A stretch of DNA of 64,000 bases from NCBI GenBank assembly GCA_008711295.1, contig VUYV01000016.1, positions 3,996,383 through 4,060,382 on the forward strand. Direction: 5' to 3'. A program made the translations under genes and the position numbers. Within the stretch, counting starts at the first letter, position 1; the number at the start of each line of letters is the position of its first letter. This DNA comes from Anarhynchus alexandrinus (lineage: Eukaryota; Chordata; Aves; Charadriiformes; Charadriidae). Below the pieces are notes generated by a model. The model had not been told where the DNA came from, did not search any database, and worked only from the letters and a program-made list of their open reading frames with translations. This document shows positions 25,086-36,065 of this stretch, piece after piece.

Positions 25086-26711
25086 GTCATGATCCTGACT
25101 TTTTTTTTTTTTTTAAAGTATTTTGACCCCTGCTGCTGAAAAGAGCCAGACGCTCCTCTTCATGATTTACCCAGGTGCATGGGATAAAAGCAGGCTGCCT
25201 TAGAGGAACAGGCTCCCTTCTTTGGGGAGCTTGGTGTTGCTGGAGGTGCATGACTCTCTGAAGTGTTTACATCCTGGACTTCTAAAGTAATATCTGTAGG
25301 CCATCACTTTGGGTTGAAAATTGATTTTATTAGGTGAAAATGAACTGAAGAAATGAACTGCAAGCCACATTGCTGAGCTTACAAAATGCGTTATCCAGCC
25401 TTATGTGCCCGGATGTAATGAATACGCAGAGACCACCTACTTTGAACACTCCTCTGATTTTCCAGTTTCTTTAAAGTCTAATAATATTGGCAATGCAGGA
25501 TGAAAGCAATTGTGAAAAGTGAAAAAGTCCTTGTTTGCCTATCCTGTCATCTGGGGTCTGTTTCACTGAAGCTGAAAATGAAGGTAACTTGCCTTAATGC
25601 TGTAGGACAGCTTTTAGTCTAATTGAACCATGCATCGGCAAGAACCTAGTATTGAGCCTTCAGTCTCGGGTTAATCCCTTTTATTGGCTTGGGTGCAGGT
25701 TATCATCCCTTCTTATCAAACAAGGACCCCTTTCTTCTCGCTCGGGATCAGAACTAAAAGCCAGTTGAGAAAGAAATGACAAATTCAAAGCTTTAAGCCT
25801 CCCACCCCCCCCCAAAACCACCCTGTGCATCCACGAGGTGTTCTGCGATGCACACACTTCAGCTGCAAGGCTCGGGCGCGTTTTTGTTGCTAGGAAGCTC
25901 CCTCCCTCCCCTTTCAGCTGTGATTTTTGTAGCAGCAGCTTCAAAGTGTGCGGACTTGGTTCAATTGTTTTGCCCAGCATTTGCCGATCAGCATGTCAGA
26001 TTAAATTTATGGGCAGTTGACTAGTGCTTAGTATTTGAACACCTGCTTCAACCTCCTCTTCTGGCACAGCTTTTTGAGCAGAGGTATGTTAAAGTCACTG
26101 ATAGCGAGTGTGTAGTGTGGGTCAGTAATATTTTTTAAGGAAAATAAAAATGGCTTTTGGGAAAAATTGATAAACAGCTCTTTTGTGTAAGGCAGCTGGT
26201 CAAACTCCAGGATCACAATTGTCCTCTCTGACCTTAAACTCTAGGCATCTGCTTAAACTAACCCGGCCCAAAATCCCCACGTCGATTAGTGAACTGTTTT
26301 ACCATGATTGTAAGTCAAATTACTGAGAAGTAAATAAAAATATATACTCTACATATTTAAAATACAGGCAAAAGTTTTAAAATGAATTAATATTAAATCT
26401 TCAGCAAAGACTCTCCTATATATACTTCCCATTTATCCCATACTGGTTTGAGAGTCACTTATTCTGACACTCTGTCTGTTAAATGTAGTATAAACTGGCC
26501 AAAAAATCCCGCTTTTTTTCTCTATACTCAATGCCTGCCTTGGTCTTTTGACACAGCTTCTACAATGAGAGTAATATTTTAACAGGTTTTATGACAACAG
26601 ACAGGAGGAGAAGAGGAGGAGAAATTAGGCTTATCAAAGGTCAGGACAGTCTAGTAGTGGATATAATAAAGCAAGATCTTTCTAAAGGCCTGAAACCTTC
26701 GTGCTTCCGCA
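25086..26711. other. Non-coding sequence with homopolymer tracts
   Basis: Contains a T15 run (25100-25114) and a C-rich tract (25801-25823). An AT-rich stretch at 26300-26420 is followed by ordinary sequence. No exon is seen. The open frame of about 100 codons at 25681-25980 (minus) crosses the C-tract and resembles no known protein. Confidence 0.55.
25801..25823 (-). other. C-tract; possible minus-strand G-quadruplex
   Basis: The plus strand reads CCCA, nine C, AAAACCA, CCC. The minus strand therefore has G3, loop, G9, T, G3, which can supply four G3 runs if the long run is split. Folding potential is inference from the pattern. Confidence 0.45.
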
Positions 26712-26815
26712 GTAGGGCTTCTTGCACTTTCCTCTGAAACATCTGGTCTGCGACTCCCAGAAACAGGATACTGAACTAGATGAACCATGGGTCTGATCCA
26801 GTTTGGCATTTTTGT
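26712..26815 (+). repeat. L3/CR1-like ancient LINE 3' end
   Basis: The segment contains, in order, AGGGCTTCTTGCACTTTCCT, CTGAAACATCTGGT, AAACAGGATACTGAACTAGATGAACCATGGGTCTGATCCAGTTTGGCA-type sequence. These are hallmark blocks of an old amniote L3/CR1-like LINE tail seen often in turtles and crocodiles (the ggatactgggctagatggaccattggtctgacccagtatggca motif). I recognise the family from memory of that motif; the exact subfamily name is uncertain. The copy is decayed and non-coding. Confidence 0.7.
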
Positions 26816-28057
26816 TTCCCCTTGCACACTCCGAACTCCAGCAGTCAACAGCAATTTGAGGTGTGTGAGAAGTGTATGACCCAGCAAAATTTCAATGCCT
26901 CTGAAAGAATCTGATCCTTTGTCTGTTTCTGGGATGTTCGGCCAAATTCTTCCCAACGTTTGTTGTATTGCCTTCAAGACGCTTTCCCTGCAGGCGCCCT
27001 GAAAGAAAAGGTTGCAACGTCTTTAAATCTTTCTTTCCCTCCATATTGTTCTTTGGTAAAAGCATAGCATGGCTGGGATCGTTTTTTCATACAAAACAGC
27101 ACAATGCCTGCTGGCCTGGGTATCCAAAATATAGTTTTATTGTTGTGGAAAGGCCTTAATGAGGAAGAAAAAAACCCTATTTAATAAAGTGCATCAAGTG
27201 CCCTTGGGAAAAATTAGCACACAATGACTTCTTGTGCCGCCAATTGAAACAGCAGATTGGTGTAGCGATAGGCTTTACAGGAAATATTAAAAAAGCACAG
27301 ATGGCTCAAGTTTACATGTTTACAGTGGAGCTGGAACAGCAGCTAAAACCTTCCAGTATAGTATAATTTACTAGAAGGTCATAGACCTAGTGGTTAAGAA
27401 TGAACCTGAAGACTATTGTAAACACTCTATTAGGGTTTGTAGAGGTTTAATCCCAGCATTTTTCGTTCTTTTCTGCAATATTAGAAGGAATTGGCTGCAG
27501 CGTTAGTGAAAAGAGATACTTAAAGCATGGAAAAATGTGACATTCCATTGGCGAACGTGAAGCTGAGCTGTTGCAGGGAGCTGGAAGAGGGTTATGCAAT
27601 TGCTACTGTTACTATGTAATTAGAAGCTCTTTGGCACTAATCTATGATTCGGCTCACAATGTGATTAAAAAAAAAATTACTGAAAAATGTAACTAGAAAC
27701 AAGCTGCTTCAGCAATTACAAGAGTATCTGCTATGCCCTTAAGAGTTGTGGTTCACAACTCTGTGAGGAAGGCTGGCCAGAGAGACACTCAGGGAATCTG
27801 GATTTAAGGCCTTCTGCCACGAGTTTCCTGTAGGGCCTAGGTCAAACCAGCTAGGATGTTTTCTTACTTAGGTACCTAATGAAATGCTGCTTTTTTTCTT
27901 TCCTTTGTTTGCTGCACCTCTGGTGGGATCTAGTAGAAACTGGACCACAGCAGATAACAGAGCACTCAGCAGGGATGCTCCAAACTCCCTGGGCATACTT
28001 TTCATCATCTGTCTAACTGTGATAAATGTAACTTCTTTTAATCTTCCTCCTCTTTGT
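26816..28057. other. Unique sequence with one weak SINE relic
   Basis: No exon is found. The 27.2-27.7 kb part is AT-rich and even-textured, possibly a conserved element (words such as CCAATTGAAACAGCAGATTGG). A MIR-like fragment is annotated at 27793-27848. Confidence 0.5.
27793..27848 (+). repeat. MIR-like SINE fragment
   Basis: GAATCTGGATTTAAGGCCTTCTGCC, then GAGTTTCCTGTAGGGCCTAGGTCA, line up with the sense strand of the amniote MIR core (attcaaatcccagctctgcc, acttcctgtgtgaccttgggcaagtca). The fragment is short and diverged. Confidence 0.45.
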
Positions 28058-28090
28058 TCAGACTGTCAGGTCTTCAGGACAGGGATTGAA
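28058..28090 (+). repeat. L2/MIR-tail-like fragment
   Basis: CAGACTGTCAGGTCTTCAGGACAGGGATTG resembles the widespread amniote SINE/L2 tail motif (gactgtaagctcttcagggcagggactg). The alignable part is only about 33 bases, so this is a tentative call. Confidence 0.4.
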
Positions 28091-28497
28091 ACATCTAAAA
28101 CTCAGACAGAAAATGGATTTTAAGGAAGCCTGTTGCAGGCTGTAGTGCAAGATAATAAGATGGGGTCACCAAATGGACAGCCAAGCCTTGCTAGAAAAGC
28201 TTGCTAAAAAACCTGCTTTTAGTGACAGGTGTCCTTTAAGTATGTGGTTTGTTCCCTATGGAAATCAGCAACCTTATCAATCAAGCATCTGCTTAACTTA
28301 ATGACATTTTAATGTGGAACCATGTTTTGCCTCCCCTGCAGTTTGAAATTTTTGTTTACTTAAAACAATACCTAACCCATAGAAATAGGACAAGCAGCTA
28401 ATGTGGCCCAGACACTAAAAGTAAATCCGAAGTTGTCAAAAGCTCTGAACAGAAATATAATGAAATCTAGCTCATGTATTTTCCTTCATGACCAGTT

Positions 28498-28665
28498 CTC
28501 AAAGCACTATGCAAAGCAGTTCAGTATTGTTATCCCCTTCCAACAGATGGAGAGACTGAAGCACAAAGTGCAGTAATTTGCCAGAAGAGTGATAAGAGTT
28601 TGGACTCAGAAATAGGTATCTTGATTTCCCAGCCAAATGTTCTGTCCTTTGGACCAGAACCATTG
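28498..28665 (-). repeat. MIR-like SINE relic (antisense)
   Basis: The plus strand has CTCAAAGCACTATGCAAA, TTGTTATCCCCTTCCAACAGATGG, GAGACTGAAGCACAAAGTGC, ATTTGCC and a final TGTCCTTTGGACCAGA block. Together they follow the reverse complement of the MIR consensus (caaagcactttacaaa, attatccccattttacagatgagg, aaactgaggcacaga, acttgccc). The long collinear match makes this one of the best-supported ancient repeats in the window. Confidence 0.7.
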
Positions 28666-28786
28666 GGTTGTGCTTAGTGGAGTCTTCACATTTTCATGAT
28701 ATAGTAGCTCAACTGGCGCAATTAAATGTCACAGATTCAAACAAGATATCATTCCAGATGCTGTCAGCCCAGAAGCAGCTGGATTC

Positions 28787-28798
28787 TTTTTTTTTTTT
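28787..28798 (+). repeat. T12 run
   Basis: Twelve consecutive T. Plain homopolymer with no associated element recognised. Confidence 0.7.
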
Positions 28799-29956
28799 CC
28801 TTGCACATGTACATGCAAATGTGAATGGCATTATTTTTGTTTAACAAGCTTCTGTAATATCATTGGAATCGCTTGATAGTTAAGTCATGTTAAATTAAAA
28901 CTGGCTGTTGCTGCCGCGTCATCACAATCAACAGTACAATAGGTACATTGTTAACTGAATATTTACTTTGCAGACAATTATCTTCCTCATCAGAAAGTTG
29001 ACTTCACCTGGGAATGTTAAAATAGGTGAGTTGAAGCTGGAGTTCTTGGCTAATCTGGTGGTGATCTAGATGGCAATATCTCCATGTGAATTTTACCAAA
29101 TGAAACCTGTGTGACTCACCCTAGAAAAATCTCAACCAATAACATGAGCTCATTAAACACAAATCAATCACCACAGCAACTAAAACCACAACATGGCAAG
29201 GAGTACTTCAGAAAAGAGGAAATTTGGGTGAAAGTGCCCACCATACCCAGCGTTTCAAGCAGAGCTCATTGCTGGTGATGGTCAGGGGTTAGAGCTGGAT
29301 GGTGAGGGTTGCTCCACGACAGGGACCATAGCAAGCAAAGTGATTTTTCTGAAAAAAAAAAATAATTGTGTTTTGTTCACTATGCAACCATTTCCGCCCC
29401 CTTGCAGCAGAACTCATTTCAGGAGCCAGAAGCCTGATAGCAAGCCTTGCAATTGAACATCTGGTGGCATTTAAGCCTCTCTACTTCTCCACTGGACATT
29501 GTGCATACCTGGAACTCTGTATCAAGCTCTGAAAATATTTGCATCCACATGCAAGATAGAGAAGTGGAATATAATACGTGGTTGCCCTTGCCCAGGTCAG
29601 AAGGATGGAGTCCAATTCCAGGACCCACAAGCTAACATCAAGAGCCAGCCACCCTCTGACTTTAGCAGTAAGGGCAGGAATCTGCAATGATGCTGAGCAG
29701 AAAAGGGAGACCTTTGGGTCGAGCGCAGCGCTGCTTTGGCCTCATGCAGCCTTTCTGTGCCTGCCCTCAGCTTGTTCTGGGAATTCTGCCAACCAAAATT
29801 CCCTGCTCACTGTGTGAGTAGCTTCTTAAACATCTCAGCCTAATCTGGGGGTGTACTATGCCACCATTTAAATAAACGACATTCTATGAATCCAAAGTTC
29901 AGGAGACATTTCAAGTTGAGTATCTTGCAGTTGAATAGGTTTTGCTGTCTGGTTGC

Positions 29957-29980
29957 TCATTCTCGCAGCTGTGAGAATGA
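29957..29980. other. 24-base near-perfect palindrome
   Basis: TCATTCTC (29957-29964) and GAGAATGA (29973-29980) are exact inverted copies flanking GCAGCTGT, whose centre CAGCTG is itself a palindrome and an E-box. Only one symmetric pair (G at 29965, T at 29972) breaks full dyad symmetry. Confidence 0.6.
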
Positions 29981-30200
29981 CAGGGCATGCACTGGGGAAG
30001 GCCATGAGCTGAAGCTGAGTGCCTTCTGGGTCCTAGGGTCAGTATCATCAGCCCTGATAATTTTGGCAGCTATGTGTTTTTCACAATTTGGTGAAAATTG
30101 TGCTTTAGTTGATCTGCATGGGATTTATTTCATTTGCATTTGTGGGTTTATGCAAGAGGAGAAATAGCTCGATGATCTGTTGTGATTCCCCTTCTCACTT

Positions 30201-32760
30201 CTGACCTGGGGGCAGAAAGGTTTAATACTAAATTCATCTTGTAGGTGCCCCACATGAGGCAGCATGCCTCACCAAGGTCTCATTTTGTGTCTCAGAGACC
30301 CACTTCCCAGTTAGGTTGAGCTCAGTTACCAATGGCTAACGTTCGCAATATGTCTGAGTTGAGAGAGCTTCCATACTGGTGAACGCAATCCTAATGACTG
30401 CAGGAGAAGGAGTACAGAGAAAAGATTTCTGTTGGAAAATCTGCAGCGAATGATAGATCTCCTATTAATTGCAGTGGGATCCAGACTGGATCATGCTGTG
30501 GCCACTAGTAAGCAGTTATGAATTAATATATGTGAAAATATCCCAGTTTACTAGAACTCCATTTAAATGATGTGCACACACATATACATTTTTATGCGCG
30601 CACACACTTATGTAAGCCTGTAACCCTGTTTTGCCTGGTAGCTGTAGCTTTAGTTTATAGAAAGAAATGCAGTGTACCAGACCCCATCCATCTCTAGATA
30701 CGTATGTTTATATAGGCCAGAGTTCCACATGATGTAGATCAGTGATAGCCATTAAATTTGGTGATGAATATTAGCTGAGGGTGGACTGTTTCTATTTACA
30801 TCACAAGCCCTGCTGTGTTTTATGTTTTGATAAGAAACACAAATAAATTGGGGGGGGGGAGGGTGGGGTGGGGGATAGTTAAAGCTGCTCAGCATAGAGA
30901 CTTCTGAAGCAAAAAATACTGGTGTTGAAAGTGCTTTAATTTTGGAGAAGAAAGTGTAGCAGAGAACCACTGGGATTTAGAACTGACCTCAGCAAATTCA
31001 AATGAGAAGTAGAATTTTGTTAAAATATAATGTTAGCTAGCAGGAGGTATACTGAGTTCTGGCACAATGAGTTCTTGAGCAGAGCTGTGACTTTGTGGTA
31101 TAATAATTATTAATAACAGAAATACACTGTAATACATTTAGAAAGTGAAAGTTTGTCTCCATATGTAAGAATGCAGAAAAATTTCTTCATATTAGTTGTA
31201 GGTATGAACTCAAAATGAGGTAGGTAGCCTGCTTTAAACCATTGGTGAACAATCTATTTCAGAAATAAAAGACACTTTAATTCAATTCAGCTTAAGTTTG
31301 GAAGTGAAAGAAGAAAAATCCATTTGAGGTCACAAACTCAGAACCAGTCTATTCTCACAAGGATTTAACACAGTTGAAAAAACCCTTCCTATGTTCAAAT
31401 TATACTTCAAAGTAATTGTCCCTATATAGAAAAGTCTGTGGTCATAGTACTTCTGCTTGTGCCTTTCAGAGTCTCCACACTGAAGCTCATGTTTCCTCAT
31501 CTCTTTTTTGTGATGATAACTCTTGTCCTTTATCTCCTAGATGACTTATGTTAAATGCAGAATACATTAAATTGTATGCCTCTCAGTTTGGATGAAATTT
31601 ATTACTTCAGGGCTTAACATTTCATCTTGGCTTATGATTAGGAGAATGAATGTTGTCTTCATTCTCCAGGAATGCTGAAGAGGTAAATAGTGTCTTACTG
31701 AGCATGGTTTAGACCACACGAGTTGTTGGTCTTACTATGTATATGTATATTTTTTAGAGAAAGAAATCTACTACTGCTGGAAGCATACTTGTTAAATAAG
31801 GAACAGAAGCATGGCAAAGGAGCACTAACAACACAGGGTGGTTAAAAGGTCTAACCAGGCACGACACTGCCTGGTCTGCACCCTTTGAGACTCCAGCACG
31901 GTGTTAGTGTATGCAGGCATAGGTTTGATGATTTAAGGTTTTTGTACTGGTGTTTAAAGTTCAAATTCTCTTTCTGTCCTGAACTTCCCATGTGACATGA
32001 CAGATGTTAATCCTGCCCAAATACTGTTAAAATTCAGAAGAAAATGTTTGCCACACCTATGAATATCGTTAGCTATTTTGGACAGAGGAGATGATCTCTC
32101 ACAGTGTGTCTGTGCAATACATAAAAGAATCAGAGTATAAAAAGAGGGACTCTTGAGGTGATGTGCATATCTCTTACAGCTCTTAATACTTGCCTGCCAT
32201 TGTCTAAGGAGAGTATCTGCCAAAAAATCCATGAGAATAAGCGCATCGTGTCAGGAAAGGAGAGGGCTTTTGTTTTCCTTTTTATTCAGTTGAGCTGAAC
32301 TCCATACTGGCTTCAGAGAAACCATGCTGGGAACAGGTCTGTTCCAGTGAATGCAGATGGCTGATATTGGTGGGCTGTGGTACCTATGAACTTCTGAGTG
32401 CTTTCTAAAGGAGTTAAGTGCCTTCAGCTTTCAGAAGCCTATTCTTTACCTCGCATTTCATGCAAAGATGTTGAAACGTCACCTTGAATCCTTGATGATC
32501 AGAAAATGTCACTTGTTGTTCTGGCCACTGGTTTGTACTGCATTACATTACCTCACTAAATTGTATTTCAGTAATTTCCTTAGAAGAAGTCCCAGTTGAG
32601 AGACTGGGATATTCAAGAATAAAAATCCACCAAGACTGTTTAATGCAAAGACACCATCTGTGGCAGAGGAAATTCACAAATAGCGAATCCACAGATGCTG
32701 GGAGAGTATTCTGGATAAATATCACTGCACACGTACCCTGGCTATTTTATTGTTCTCTAG
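30201..32760. other. Non-coding sequence with G-tract
   Basis: Contains a short amniote-repeat-like word at 30457-30500 (CTCCTATTAATTGCAGTGGGATCC, like the cccattgacttcagtggg family), a G-quadruplex-type run at 30850-30874 and a perfect TAATAATTATTA palindrome at 31101-31112. Short mixed CA/TA runs lie at 30573-30610. No exon is recognised. Confidence 0.5.
30850..30874 (+). other. G-quadruplex-forming G-tract
   Basis: G10, A, GGG, T, GGGG, T, GGGGG in 25 bases. This gives four or more G3 runs with single-base loops, the pattern for a very stable intramolecular G-quadruplex. The motif is directly visible; folding in the cell is inferred. Confidence 0.75.
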
Positions 32761-32765
32761 GTACC

Positions 32766-32837
32766 TGCTAGTGGTCGGAGACAGAATCAGGGTTAGATGG
32801 ACTTTTGCTGGGACTTGTTACACTGTTCTTATGCTGA
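32766..32837 (+). repeat. L3/CR1-like ancient LINE 3' end
   Basis: GCTAGTGGTCGGAGACAGAATC, then GGGTTAGATGGACTTTTGCTG, then CTGTTCTTATGCTG, follow the same tail motif as the copy at 26712 (ctggccactgtcggagacaggatactgggttagatggacctttggtctg, then ttcttatgtt). Collinear but short, in the same orientation as that copy. Confidence 0.65.
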
Positions 32838-32937
32838 AATCTGCTTCAGCCTCCACATCGACTTCGAGTGGATGCTCTGTTTTCCCATAAAAGCTTATGT
32901 ATAGATGGTGATAATGTTATGGTCATTTTTACTTTTA
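32838..32937. other. Short spacer between two ancient repeats
   Basis: Nothing recognisable; joins the L3-like tail to the SINE relic. Confidence 0.4.
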
Positions 32938-33205
32938 TGATCTGCCCTTGCAGTCCCCACTGAGGTCCATACCAGGTGCTGTACAAGTCTCTGCAACAAC
33001 AGGCTTTGAGCCAAAGGGTGGGGTTTTCATCTTCATTTGAAGATTTGAGAGGAGAAGTGCTTGCTCCACTAAATCCCTAAGACACTCATAAATCTCTCTT
33101 TCCCAATAGACAAGGCAGATGTACAGTGGGAAAGGAGAACAAATGAAAGCAGGAGTGAAGGGATTTACCTGGTACACAAAGCAGTTCTTGGCCCAGTTGG
33201 AATTC
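32938..33205 (-). repeat. Amniote MIR-type SINE relic (antisense)
   Basis: TGATCTGCCCTTGCAGTCCCCACTGAGG, CCAGGTGCTGTACAAGTCTCTG, CAATAGACAAGGCAGA, AGTGGGAAAGGAGAACAAATG and a final TTGGAATTCAGG follow, in order, the long amniote SINE common in turtles and crocodilians (aggcgctgtacaaac, aatagacaaggcagacaaaggg). It is unusually long (about 270 bases) for a relic in a bird. A T13 run at 33213-33225 follows it. Exact family name uncertain. Confidence 0.6.
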
Positions 33206-34271
33206 AGGTTTGTTTTTTTTTTTTTAGCCTTAGCCTGCTGTCCTGTGCAGTGGGCAATTCCTCCACTCCCCCAGCATCCGTTCATGAAAGCGCTGTTGTA
33301 AAACAAAAATATTTAAAAGCTTTGATTCAAATACTTCCTCTCTCCAAGCACCAGGTGATGAATCAGAATAGTAAACTGTCATTTCCGTCCCTAAAACCTA
33401 CATGTTCTGGCAGTTTCAATATGAAAGACAATAGCTTAGGACACGTAGTTGCAGTGATTTCCATTCTTGACCACTTTTCATCACTTTGGTGATCAGAGAT
33501 GCTCTCTTTAACCCTGGCTCAGCCTCTGAATATTCCCTGCTCTTTATAACAGTTTTCACTGCTTGCTGAAGCTGCTTTGAAGGCACGATTGAGTTAAATC
33601 ACCTATAAATCCTACTTGACACAATATCTGTTTCAAGGTAGTGAAATATACACTTAACAAAATCGTTCCAAATCATTAGCTGGTGCTGGGAGAGAGGAAG
33701 TATTTCAATCAAAGCTTACAAGCATTTTGTCTTACATTAGCTTTTTGACAAGACCCCAAGGGGCCAACTTTTGTCTTGTTAGTGTCAGATCCATCACATG
33801 GTACTCAGAAGTCAGGATAAAAAATAAGAAAGATTTATCAGAAATCATAGATGCAATGGAATAGATGAACTTGGAGACATTTAGTACAGGTAAGTAGTGG
33901 CCAGATATATAGCTCCAGGGAGGAAGATCTTAGTCCATATACATGGACCATTTATAGCAGAAGCAGACAGACTGTTGTTTTATCAGTAATTTGCAAGAGC
34001 TATCAGTTCTCAGTCATTACATTCTGATGGAAAGTGTATTTCTTAGGAACATGTTACATGTATTTTTACTATTACTTTATAAATAGTTTAAGGCCGTTGA
34101 GTCTGCTTTGACCTTCTAAATAGCAATAGGGAATAAATTTTCCCAAGTGATTCTGCTGTGAAACCAGGAACTTCTCTTGAAAACTGAGCATATTTTAAAA
34201 GGAACAATAATTTGTAAAGATACAATCAGAGGGTTTGCTAACAAATCATTGTTTCTAGGTGTAGGGTTTTT
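33206..34271. other. Non-coding unique sequence
   Basis: A strong 5' splice-site match (ACAGGTAAGT) ends at about 33895, but upstream frames are interrupted, so no coding exon is called. Otherwise ordinary AT-leaning sequence. Confidence 0.5.
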
Positions 34272-34331
34272 CAGGTCAGGACCTTTATTTTTATATCTTG
34301 TATAGTGCTAAGCCCTCTGGTGGTGTTCAGC
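34272..34331 (+). repeat. L2/MIR-tail-like fragment
   Basis: AGGTCAGGACCTTTATTTTTATATCTTGTATAGTGCTAAGCCCTCTGGTG parallels the amniote tail motif (gggcagggactgtctc, tttgtacagcgcctagcacaatgggg). The blocks are in the right order and spacing. Confidence 0.5.
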
Positions 34332-34388
34332 AAACAAAAGCCACAGTGCAGAGTCTTTGTAAGAGTTCACCAAATTCATCTCTGGTGT

Positions 34389-34406
34389 AATAGCCTTGAG
34401 GCTATT
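34389..34406. other. Short perfect hairpin
   Basis: AATAGCC and GGCTATT pair exactly around a TTGA loop. A 7-bp stem; could be chance. Confidence 0.45.
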
Positions 34407-36047
34407 CAGGATGTATCAGGAATGAATTGTCCCTCTTAGAAAGAGATGAAAAAACTAACCTTCTCTTGTGCCTGGAAGCACCTGGGTGTGCTACTTCCGT
34501 GTAACTCAAGCGATAGCTTGGGCATAGGAAAGCTGTGATGAGGGAGAGAAAACAGACCCATTGTTTCCCTTCTAATAATGTTTCTTGTTCAGTAAATCAA
34601 AGATTTTTTTTTTTTTTTAAAGAGCTTTGCAGTTGTCAGACAGCTGTCATGTAGTTGGTCTGAAGTTGCTTCTTAGCCCAGAGCATTTGATCTACTGTCA
34701 TTGCTTCACTCTGTGTTAGAGTGTGAACAAACAAAACAGATTAACTACCCTTCTTTTTGGTGAGATACAGCTAAATAGTCCTTATCTGGGTACAGTTCCC
34801 TACAACTATTTCTTTCTTATGGTGCACGACTAATTTAAGCCTGAGTGTTACAGCTCAGTATGTACAAGTATCAATATGTTAGCGTACAATGAAGTCTGTA
34901 CATGCTGCTGCTCATAGACTTGTTTGTGGTGGAGATAACTGAAGGTTGAAAGCAGGCAAACAATAGGCAGGGGAATGCTGATGACTGAGAAGAGGTGGTA
35001 AAAAATTACATTCGTGTCTCTTGCATGCAGCTTTATGTTTAGTTTGCAGATTTGGAAGTTTCACTGCTCATAATATTGCAGCACACTTCTGTCAAACGAG
35101 GGCAGAAGATTTATCTTAAAAGGCCTGCCTTGTGTAATTGCCTCTAGGAAACGAGAGACGCTGATCTCTGCTACCTACAGTAGTGCAGTACAACACAGCA
35201 CGGGGCGGTCTCGTCCCTGAACAGGTTCTGCAGTGCCTATAGCTTCTCCATTTATTTATTAACAACTGTCAGAAAAATCTTTCTTTTCTCAGTGCCACAT
35301 TTTAACGTAGTTACTAAGAATTTGGATTATGTGCCGGGCAAGCTGTTGATGTAAGACACCTCCGTGCACCTGTCCACTTAGAAGGGTGATCTTATATTGG
35401 TCTTTACTTCAGGAAGTGGCTGTTACTAATAATTTATTGAGTGCTGACAGCCTGTTCTTCTCTGTCCAAAATACCTCCTCCCTATGAAGACTGCTTACTG
35501 AGTAAGGCAGACAGTGCCCTATAAATCACAATCAAATACAGCTATGCTGTGGTGATTCAATATGTGATTCATTTAAGATTGGAGGGGAGGAGGAGAGATG
35601 GGAAAAGATGGGATAAAAGCACTTTGCTAAAGAATGCTAAGTGTAGATCACAGATTATTTTCAATTAGGTTTGCTGGCATGCGGCTTTTACATGCAGGCA
35701 GGAACTGGTCGTCATGTGAACTGTCTGCTTTATTCACAGGAGCAATGCTTAGATGTCCTTCTCAGGAGCTACTTAAAAAGCAGTTCTGTTTATCTGTAAA
35801 GGAAAAAAATTATAGATGTTGCTCTGCTTTTCAGCCCTAAGGTTATGTCTATTTTCACCAAGTTCTTGCTAAGCATTTGTTCTTGAATCAAAAGATACTT
35901 TCAATTGATGAAAGCAATTAAACGATTTGAAGATGATTGTCTGTGTTAGGTCTGTCTGTAAGGATTTTGGTATCTCTCAGAAATTCTACACTGAAGGTTT
36001 CTGATGTGTGTCAAAGAACTCGATTTAAACTCGGATTCTGGGGCAGG

Positions 36048-36065
36048 GTGTGTGTGTGTATGTGT
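36048..36065 (+). repeat. Short (TG)n microsatellite
   Basis: GTGTGTGTGTGTATGTGT; interrupted dinucleotide run. Confidence 0.7.

Larger units (their letters stand above)
28680..30200. promoter_or_regulatory. Candidate regulatory block with three octamers
   Basis: Exact octamers occur at 28813-28820 (ATGCAAAT), 29537-29544 and 30132-30139 (both ATTTGCAT). The 28820-28990 part is AT-rich with SOX-type ACAAT words and a CpG pair in GCCGCGTCATCACAATCAAC. A near-perfect palindrome lies at 29957-29980. Function is inferred from motif content only. Overlapping open frames at 29.4-29.8 kb look like chance. Confidence 0.25.
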
